Source of the DNA: Sergeia podlipaevii
Lineage: Eukaryota; Euglenozoa; Kinetoplastea; Trypanosomatida; Trypanosomatidae
Assembly (NCBI GenBank): GCA_030849805.1
Contig: JASANZ010002134.1
Coordinates: 1-48,108 of the forward strand
DNA: 48,108 nucleotides
Reading direction: 5' to 3'
Part shown: positions 41,257 through 48,108 of the stretch, piece after piece
Position numbering within the stretch: position 1 is the first letter of the stretch
How the letters are laid out: every line of letters begins with the position of its first letter
The notes under the pieces: model-generated
Told to the model about the DNA's origin: nothing
What the model saw: the letters and a program-made list of their open reading frames with translations, nothing else
Databases searched by the model: none
Made by a program: the position numbers and the translations under genes

Positions 41257-42174
41257 GAATGAGGGAGAGAGAGAGTTGTACAACAGAAAGGTGGATGAAG
41301 ATATCTATGTACATATAATCCTTATTAACAAACGACACATACACACAAAGAAAAAAGAAAAAATAGCGCTTCTTAACACTGACATTGCCCACATAGCGCA
41401 CTAAGCACATTTCCTCCTCTCTTTCGTTTCTTTTTTTAAAATTTTCTTTTAATTATCATCCTCCCTCAGTTTTCTTTTCTTCTTTTCTTTCTTTCTGTTT
41501 GCACAAACAAACATACTGAAAAAGCAACACACATGCATGGGAAAGGCAAAAAATGATTTTTTTTTTTTGAAGTAACAACAAAAGAAGAATGCAGGAAGAA
41601 GTAGTTAGAATCGGCTCATACAAACACAAATGTATATACGCATATGCACATCGATCAACAAAAGTAAATGAATAACAAAAATAATATATATATATTTGAA
41701 AGAAGCGAACAGCAGCCAATAGTACTGTAATGCACACACACAAAAAAAAAAAAAAGAACATAATACGCGGCAGCCACTGATGCATTCCTCCCTCCCCCTC
41801 ATTTGCTCTTCATGTTTTTTTATTTTTTATAAGGATTACATAACCTTTAGAAAAAAAGAAAAAGGAGCATACTAACAATAGAGAGGATACAAGTTTTTTC
41901 TTTTAAAATCAATTCTCCGCTTCTCTTTCGTCTCTCTTCCTTGTAAAAAGTCGTGCTAAATCCAAAATTACACACACAGACACACACACACACACACACG
42001 TATCCATAACGCAGTCTACTTGTAGACATACGCATGCGTATAGATCAAATGAAGAGTTAATAACGACGACAAGCTTGCTAAATCAACAAATATATAAATC
42101 TGCCATCAAGTAAGCCCCAAAGCAAAACAAAAAAAACAAAACAACAAAGACACATTACCAAAGTCGTATACCAC

Positions 42175-44457
42175 TTACTCCAGGTCTTGAATGTCCTCCT
42201 TCCTTGCCCATACCGATGATGTGCCACCTGCACGAGCAGGACCTGCAGGCGCGGGGTTGAAGGGAAGGCAGGCGCCAAACATCGAAGATTCCACCTCACC
42301 AGCCATTGGCCTGCATTGCTGGCGCTGCGCTCTTAGGTATCTCTCCTGCTCCGCGAGGTGAACACGCTCTGTGCCGTAAAAGCGGCTGTAAGCAGAAGGA
42401 TCCAGCTGCATACTGTTGTATCGGCTTCGGTCGATGTGGGTGTTAAGTGGTAACACAAGCGCTGGCTTGTTCCACTTATCTGCAATAGAAATTGGGTCTT
42501 CTTCAGTAATGCCTTGATCCCACATCACAGTGCCGAAGTTGTTTTGCCCACCCAGCGGAGACACAGCTCTCTCTCTTTTGCTGCTGTTATTGTCGTCGCT
42601 GTCGTCATACTTTTTATCTAAGCAGTGATGACTAGGAGATTCCGCGCTACCTTGGCAGGCAACATCACCTACTTGAGCACGAGCAAGTTCACCAGGAGAG
42701 GCATCACGGAAAGCATAGATTATGCTTGCCTGAGAGCCGAGTGAACTGCTATCGTCATCGTCGCCTCCACAGTTGTAGCGGTTAATGTGGTATTTGCTGC
42801 TCTGACCGTCACTGCATAGCGAAGCTGCCTCGATGCTATCCTCAAGGTCATCCACGTCACCAACGTCGTCAGTGTCTTCCCCATCTAAACCTAAGGAGTA
42901 CGACCCATATGATCGACTGATCGCTCTCAATGACACAATGCGCTCAAGTGGTGCTTCTTCATCGCATTTGCAAAGCTGATTGTCACTAGCCTCGCTCACA
43001 GAGCCATCATCCACGTCAGCTACTGCTAATTTTTCTGAACTATAACGCTGCTCTCGGTCTTCCCTGATGCTAGTGCTAGTGCTGCCCTCTTCGTCTCCTT
43101 CATCGTCCTCGTCCACACCCCTACTGGCCATAAATGCCCCTGCTTCTGCGCGTTCATCATTGCGCGCTCGAAATCTCTGAAGTTGAAACCCTCCTGGTGT
43201 AGATAGCGGAGAGGAAGAAAAACGCTGCTGCATGTTCCACATTGGCAGCTGCGATTGCTTCTGTTCTGCAGCGGCGGCAACGGCAGCGGCGGCAGCCACA
43301 GCGAGTGGATAATTTTCCGTGCTATTGAAGTTACTGTTGTGCGCAAGCCGACCTTCCAAGAGCGCAAACCCAGAAAACGGTATGGCATTATTATTATTAT
43401 TTTGGTTATTGTTGTTGTTGTTGCTCACTGGTAATGCTGCTGTCCCGGTGATGGCGGTGCGTGTTGCAAGCCCACTGAAGCTGTGGCGCGTAGGTTGGAG
43501 CGTGGCACCACTACGCGTGCTCAGTACTCCAGGCGTGGAGGCGTGTGCCCGAAGTGACGCTTCTGGTATATGAAGAGATGTCGTGGCAAGCGTCGACACT
43601 TTCGTGTGTTGTATCTGCGGCTGAGGCTGCTGTAACGATAATGGTGTGCTCTGTTGACTTCCTCCACAAGTCTGCGGACACTGAGGAACCGCCTTAGCAT
43701 CGTACATGCGGCCGGTAAAACGTCGGCCACTCTCATTGCTGCTGTTCTTTTTGCTACAGTTATTGTTGTTGGTTGTATTTGCTTCAAGCATCAAGCGAAG
43801 TGCGCTGACCCCGCCAGGTCCTCCGTGACCGTGCACTACCAAAGCGGTGGTGTTGAAACCATCGTCCTTGCGTATGATGCTGCTGCTGCCGCTGCTGCTG
43901 CTGTTGACCTTAGAGAGGGGAATACTCAAGTTGCTTCCGCTCTGCGTAGTAAGCCCACCTGTGGAGCTGGATGCGGAGGGAAGTAGGTCATGTTTCTTTG
44001 AAGGTGATACATGCGGAGCCGCATCTGGGTTGCTCAGTTGCGCGTTGGTGCTGGTGATGACGTTGGTCTTCTGCAATTCATCATTACCATTCTTGTCGTT
44101 TTCAATTTCATTGTCCTGTGGTGGCGTCAAAGATGGTGGCGGTGACGGTAGCGGCTGCTTTGGCGATGAGAACGACACTGGTGATGCCTCCTTTTTGGAT
44201 GATGAGGATACCAGGGATGGCGACTCTTCTGGCAGAGAGATGGTGTTGTGCACCGGAGGCGGCGCACTCTCGTCGTCACAACGAATTTCTCCAATGAAGC
44301 TGCAGGTCCGCTCGCGTCTGCGAAGAACGCCACTTCCGGCACTGCCAAAGCTACCGCGGCTTCCCACACGTAAGCAAGAAGAAGACGTATTGCCTGCTGG
44401 TAGTGCGGCTACCTCGTCATCATTCAACGCCGATGGCGGTGGAGAAAGGTTTCGCAT
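42175..44457 (-). CDS. Hypothetical 760-residue low-complexity protein
   Basis: I do not recognise this protein. It starts MRNLSPPPSALNDDEVAALP and is dominated by Ser, Asn, Gln and Ala tracts (for example SNNNNNNQNNNNN and AVAAAAAVAAAA) and acidic stretches (DEDDEGDEEG, GEDTDDVGDVDDLED), so it is probably disordered for most of its length. The C-terminal ~110 residues are less repetitive, with segments such as GTVMWDQGITEEDPISIAD, RSRYNSMQLDPSAYSRFYG and HLAEQERYLRAQRQQCRPM, and are the best place to look for conservation. No membrane segment, signal peptide or enzyme motif is seen once the start is placed at 44457. The frame opens at 44583 only from a GTG, adding a hydrophobic run of spacer-derived residues. 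No ATG occurs between the candidate splice acceptor (44686-44687) and 44457. Stop TAA. It interrupts the isochorismatase-family series between copies 3 and 4. Confidence 0.8.
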   Translation of the reverse strand: MRNLSPPPSALNDDEVAALPAGNTSSSCLRVGSRGSFGSAGSGVLRRRERTCSFIGEIRCDDESAPPPVHNTISLPEESPSLVSSSSKKEASPVSFSSPKQPLPSPPPSLTPPQDNEIENDKNGNDELQKTNVITSTNAQLSNPDAAPHVSPSKKHDLLPSASSSTGGLTTQSGSNLSIPLSKVNSSSSGSSSIIRKDDGFNTTALVVHGHGGPGGVSALRLMLEANTTNNNNCSKKNSSNESGRRFTGRMYDAKAVPQCPQTCGGSQQSTPLSLQQPQPQIQHTKVSTLATTSLHIPEASLRAHASTPGVLSTRSGATLQPTRHSFSGLATRTAITGTAALPVSNNNNNNQNNNNNAIPFSGFALLEGRLAHNSNFNSTENYPLAVAAAAAVAAAAEQKQSQLPMWNMQQRFSSSPLSTPGGFQLQRFRARNDERAEAGAFMASRGVDEDDEGDEEGSTSTSIREDREQRYSSEKLAVADVDDGSVSEASDNQLCKCDEEAPLERIVSLRAISRSYGSYSLGLDGEDTDDVGDVDDLEDSIEAASLCSDGQSSKYHINRYNCGGDDDDSSSLGSQASIIYAFRDASPGELARAQVGDVACQGSAESPSHHCLDKKYDDSDDNNSSKRERAVSPLGGQNNFGTVMWDQGITEEDPISIADKWNKPALVLPLNTHIDRSRYNSMQLDPSAYSRFYGTERVHLAEQERYLRAQRQQCRPMAGEVESSMFGACLPFNPAPAGPARAGGTSSVWARKEDIQDLE

Positions 44458-45677
44458 GTATTGGATAATAGTAATAATATTAGTTATAATTATAGTGGTT
44501 GTGCACCACAGTCGCGGCAAAGAATGAAATAATAATAATAATAATAAGATGTATATGTTTATATATTTGAAAGCAATGCACACACTAATGGATGATCACT
44601 CTGACGTGAGCGTCGGATGGGCTAGCTGTGGAAAGGCCAGCTCTCTCACGAGTTTGATTTCCTGTATTTTTCTAAATAATAATCTCTGAGCCACCACAAT
44701 AAAGAAGAGGAGGGAGTGAGACAATATATAAAGGCCAACAGTGTGTGAGTGTATATATATATATATGTATATATATATTATAGCGCTAAACAGACATAAA
44801 GAAATAGAAAGAGAGAGGGAGAAAGAAAGAGAAAGAAGATCAAAACTGCAAGTATAGCAGCTGATGATGAATCATAGATAGACATTCTTTAACGCAACAC
44901 ACGTGCATTGCAAGTGTACATGTTTGTGTTTGTGAAAATAAAATATTAACAGTGCGCGAGGAAGCCGCACACACCAGAACATATCCCAAATAGCGTCTTT
45001 AGTCACATAGTTCGTGCTATGGGAATAAATTTGATTTGTAAAAATAGTAATAGCTCTCCTACTCTAGACCTTTTTCCTTCCTCCTTCTTCGTTTTTTTTT
45101 TTTTGGAGAGGAAGAGAAAAAAAAAGGGGAAACAGAATTCCCTGCGTTGGCATCTTCCTTGTAATATATATGAGGCCATGCAGCTCCTTCTCTCACAGTC
45201 ATACCCAACCAGCATGATTTTGATTTGTTTACTTTAAAAAAAAAAATGAAAAAAAAAAAACAAGTACACATACATATATATATATATATATATAATTTCA
45301 ACATATAGATCGCACTGTACGTAAGATAAGAAAACAAAATTATAGTTAAAAGCGGTCGAGCAGCACCTTAAAAAAAAAAAAAAAGAAAACTGAGTTAAAG
45401 AAAATGGAATAAAGCAAAAGGCGCTGCCATTGCTGAAGAGAAATTACTTCACACACACACAAAAAAAAAAATGATAGCCGTTATGAAAATCAATAAAACA
45501 AAATTTATGAACACGAAAAGGATGTATAAAGACCTAAATTAATCAAACGATGTAAAAGAAGAAACAACACTAAAATGTTTAACACGTATATACATCTTCC
45601 AAACGCACTACGTCCCCGTTCCACATTCTTTCCTTGTGTGAGCACTACCTACATCAGTAACCCTCTTCCTTCAACCC
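44458..45677. other. 1.2-kb spacer upstream of the 760-residue gene
   Basis: Contains the inferred ~228-nt leader of the 760-residue gene (no ATG in it), TA/TG runs near 44751-44780 and 45274-45293, and A tracts. No gene is supported. Confidence 0.55.
44686..44718 (-). promoter_or_regulatory. Candidate trans-splice acceptor, 760-residue gene
   Basis: Sense pyrimidine tract opposite 44702-44718 followed by CAG, with the AG at 44686-44687. The ~228-nt leader has no ATG before 44457. Confidence 0.35.
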
Positions 45678-46406
45678 TTATTGCTTGTTTTCAATAGAAG
45701 CAGCAAGGATATTAGTATCAAGGTTCTTCTTGTCCAACTTTTCAACGTCTTCCTCCGTTCCTTTGATCTCAGGCTTCAACAAACCATCCCTCGCAGCTTG
45801 CCAGTCGGTCAACATGATGTGGCACAATGAGATGCTGATGCGTCTCAGCAAATCATCACACCGAGACAGTTGCATAATGATGGAGGTGGTGGTGGAGACA
45901 ATCAGACCCTTCCAGGACGACATTGCAAGCACCGCCATCTCGTGATCGATTGGAATCTGTGAAGCGCATCCATCCACCGCCAACGCTACACGAATACCGT
46001 GCTGCAGCAGGGCATCTGCTGTATTTAAAATGCAAACCTGCGTTTCATGACCCCACAAGATAACTTGCTGTACCGGCTCTAAGCCTCGCTCTTTATCGCC
46101 AAGAATGTACGGTGCAATGTCTGGCGTCAGCATGGATGGTGTTTGCTTGGCAAAGATGGGAGCTCCTTCGGGGATCCGAATACCATGATAAGTGGGGCCG
46201 ACTCCTTGCGGGTACTGCTCAGACACAATAAACACCGCTGAGCCTTTGGGGAGTGACTGATAAAGCGTTGCCATCACATTGGACACGACGACTGCGCGCA
46301 TGTAACGAGGCATGCGGTCCGCCAGCTTCTCTTGAATGTCACAACAGAGAAAGGCTGTGCGGCAGGAGTCGTACTTTTGCAAAGTGTGAGAGTTGGACGA
46401 GGCCAT
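45678..46406 (-). CDS. Isochorismatase-family hydrolase, MAR1-like, copy 4 with C-terminal extension
   Basis: 242 residues. The triad is intact: Asp23 (CCDIQEKL), Lys87 (FAKQTPSML) and Cys125 (HETQVCILNTA). It is nearly identical to copy 1 over the block PYILGDKERGLEPVQQ and the following WGHETQVCIL, so copies 1 and 4 form one subgroup even though copies 2, 3 and an unrelated gene lie between them. It is 33 residues longer than the other copies. The extra C-terminal tail is charged (KPEIKGTEEDVEKLDKKN, ending ASIENKQ), predicted helical or flexible, and could serve oligomer contacts or localisation. The preceding segment (SRCDDLLRRISISLCHIM) also differs from the equivalent region of copies 1-3. 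The start aligns with copy 1 (MASSNSHTLQ against MFAPRSHILQ). Stop TAA. Confidence 0.9.
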   Translation of the reverse strand: MASSNSHTLQKYDSCRTAFLCCDIQEKLADRMPRYMRAVVVSNVMATLYQSLPKGSAVFIVSEQYPQGVGPTYHGIRIPEGAPIFAKQTPSMLTPDIAPYILGDKERGLEPVQQVILWGHETQVCILNTADALLQHGIRVALAVDGCASQIPIDHEMAVLAMSSWKGLIVSTTTSIIMQLSRCDDLLRRISISLCHIMLTDWQAARDGLLKPEIKGTEEDVEKLDKKNLDTNILAASIENKQ

Positions 46407-46591
46407 TATATATGTACGCTACCTTCGTATATGATTTACTTTTTTTTTTTTTTTTTTTAAAAAAAAGTCTTCTGCAATGTGCTTCCTTTTTCAATCTGTA
46501 CACTCAATATGAGATGAAAGCAAAAAGAAAAAAAAAACCCACGATTTTTTTTTTTTTTTTTTCCTTCACACGGAAGTTGCTAAATATGAAG

Positions 46592-46617
46592 TATATATAT
46601 ATATATATATATATATA
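46592..46617. repeat. (TA)13 microsatellite
   Basis: Perfect TA run ~190 bp upstream of isochorismatase copy 4. Confidence 0.9.
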
Positions 46618-47131
46618 AATGTTACTCTAGTCCTAATACACACAAACAGAAAAAAAAAAAGAATAGAAAGAGAGAAGGAAAGATGTTTGATTGAGCAACG
46701 AAAGAACAACAACAACATAAAACAATAATGTTTGCTTCGCGCATTCTCCGTGATTTTTTTTCCTCTACTTTTTAGTCACAACAGAAGCGGCATTCATTCC
46801 TGCTCACAACACCACAATATATCAGCTGCTGATAATGATGATGATGATGACGACGCACGGGTGACTGTTTTTCCCTTCGTGTCTGAGTGAGCACCACGTT
46901 GCACGCTCACGGAAGCAACAGATGATAAGTTCGTAAATATACCGTGGCGACTAACGGGGAGAAAGAGAACCTACTCAAGCCTGTCTGCGTGCAAGTGCCT
47001 GGGCACAGAAAGGAGAGGCAGGAAAAAAAAAGAAGAAGAAGAAGAAGAGCGCTTGGTGCACTGCAGCTTGTGATAAATATTCGAACGAAGAGACACAAGC
47101 GTGCATATCAAAAATAAAAATAAGCATACCA

Positions 47132-47159
47132 TAATAATAATAATAATAATAATAATAAT
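47132..47159. repeat. (TAA)n microsatellite
   Basis: Perfect TAA run of about nine units in the right-end spacer. Confidence 0.85.
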
Positions 47160-47871
47160 CAAATCATCGAATAGGTTGACCTGACTCACACTTTTATATC
47201 TTTTCTTGCCTTTTCGCTGTTGTTTGATCGTTTGTATTCCCCAAGCAGGTCTCAGGGCATGAGATCCAGCAGACAGTAAGACAAACAAAATCCGACAAAA
47301 GCGAGATATTAAAAGAAATAACTGATAACTGGCAAAAAAAAAATAGCGAAACACCAGTAAGAAATAAGGTAGTAGGAGTGAGAGAAAAAAAAGCCATAAA
47401 GACAAACAGATCACATGTCTGAGCTGCGTCAAACAGTATCATCCCCTTCCCCCCCCTCTATCTCTCTCTCAATCTCTCATCCTTTTTGTGTTTTCTTTTG
47501 TTTTTTTGTTTTTCGTTTTGTTTTTGTTACATTTGCGTTACCCCTGGGTTGAAAAATAAAAATGAAAATGGTGACGTTCACCCGATATAGCATACCACCC
47601 ACATGAAGCAAATGTAAATGTATGTATGTATATATATACTAACTTATCAGTGATCCTTCTGATACCAGGAAGGAGTAAGAGAGAGAGAGAGAGAGTCATG
47701 ACATGATGCCACTGGGAGACGTGGATACAGCCATACAGCACACAACCACAGTCCGGTACACACATCATGAGCAGCAATGGCCCGACAACAACATCCAGCA
47801 ACTAGAGCGCTACCCCGCTCCTCCCTTCTCTGTCTTATTCCTTTGTCGCTACAATGGAACTTTGCGGTGGC

Positions 47872-47893
47872 ATATATATATATATATATATAT
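47872..47893. repeat. (TA)11 microsatellite
   Basis: Perfect TA run in the right-end spacer. Confidence 0.85.
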
Positions 47894-48108
47894 TGCTTCT
47901 CTTCAACGATAAGCGAATAAAGCATTCCGGAAAAAGGAGGAAAAAAAACAATAACTCTACAGTGGACTTGAGGGAAGGTATTGAATAGGCCCGATAGCAT
48001 CAGGGGATAATATCATAAAAAGCAAAAACAACAACACAAGCGTAAAAAGTAAAGAAAAAAAAAACATGAAAAATCGTGTCAACCCCTTCAATAAAAAAAA
48101 AAAAAAAA

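Larger units (their letters stand above)
39828..42174. other. 2.3-kb AT-rich spacer without a supported gene
   Basis: The longest bare spacer in the window. It holds TAA repeats (~40040-40060), many A/T tracts, an AT run joined to an AG run (40799-40846), A25 (41232-41256) and a CA run (~41970-41999). Open frames here translate to Phe/Leu/Tyr/Ile/Lys-rich text and carry no family motif. No tRNA-like B box or other RNA gene signature was found by reading. Confidence 0.5.
46407..48108. other. 1.7-kb right-end spacer
   Basis: AT-rich sequence with T and A tracts, TA runs (46592-46617, 47872-47893), a TAA run (47132-47159) and a GA run (47679-47695). The window ends in A16 (48093-48108), which may be a contig end or just another A tract. 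Open frames such as 47647-48000 on the minus strand are read through repeats and are not credible genes. Confidence 0.5.

Noticed and set aside
43847..44527. Plus-strand open frame of 226 residues
   Set aside because: Antisense shadow of the 760-residue gene; its Leu and Gly/Ser runs are the complement of codon repeats in that gene.
44458..44583. Hydrophobic N-terminal extension of the 760-residue protein that looks like a signal anchor
   Set aside because: It begins at GTG and consists of AT-rich spacer; the first ATG is at 44457.
47647..48000. Minus-strand open frame of 117 residues at the right end
   Set aside because: Runs through TA and GA repeats (IYIYIY, SLSLSL) and shows no family signature.
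1..48108. tRNA, rRNA, spliced-leader RNA, CRISPR array or transposon
   Set aside because: No tRNA-like B box in a plausible context, no spliced-leader exon, no spaced direct repeats and no reverse transcriptase or transposase signature were seen in either strand; short simple repeats explain the repetitive look of the spacers.

Overview
The window reads as nuclear DNA from a kinetoplastid flagellate, most likely a trypanosomatid. All eight credible genes lie on the minus strand, are intronless and are separated by long AT-rich spacers, which is the layout of a polycistronic transcription unit. Pyrimidine tracts (minus sense) followed by a first AG lie 50-230 nt upstream of most start codons, as expected for spliced-leader trans-splicing. 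The gene content fits: four copies of the isochorismatase-fold family known in Leishmania as MAR1, a small Tim chaperone, a giant helical-repeat protein, and a membrane protein joining a nucleotidyl-cyclase-like domain to a kinase-like domain. TAA, TAG and TGA all end genes here, so the standard code is used. I cannot name the genus.

Layout from left to right; transcription runs right to left. 1-464 is spacer. 465-12362 encodes a ~3965-residue membrane protein: a long disordered N-terminus, two membrane segments around a Cys- and N-glycosylation-site-rich loop, a degenerate class III cyclase-like domain and a C-terminal pseudokinase. 12363-14460 is a microsatellite-rich spacer. 14461-34221 is one uninterrupted 6586-residue frame, probably an alpha-solenoid of PPR/TPR type. 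35207-35494 is a small Tim protein. 36563-37192, 37924-38553 and 39198-39827 are three isochorismatase-family genes of exactly equal length (209 residues), and 45678-46406 is a fourth, longer copy. An unrelated, disordered 760-residue protein (42175-44457) sits between the third and fourth copies. The remainder is spacer dense in poly(A/T), (TA)n, (GA)n, (CA)n and (TAA)n.

Two themes stand out. First, catalytic folds seem to have been converted to non-catalytic use. The big receptor-like protein has lost the key residues of both its cyclase and its kinase domains, and the second isochorismatase copy has Ser in place of the catalytic Cys. Second, mitochondrial function recurs as a possibility (small Tim, MAR1 family, PPR-like giant), although grouping by function is not expected in a trypanosomatid transcription unit and may be chance. 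Domain calls were made by eye; no alignment or database search was run.
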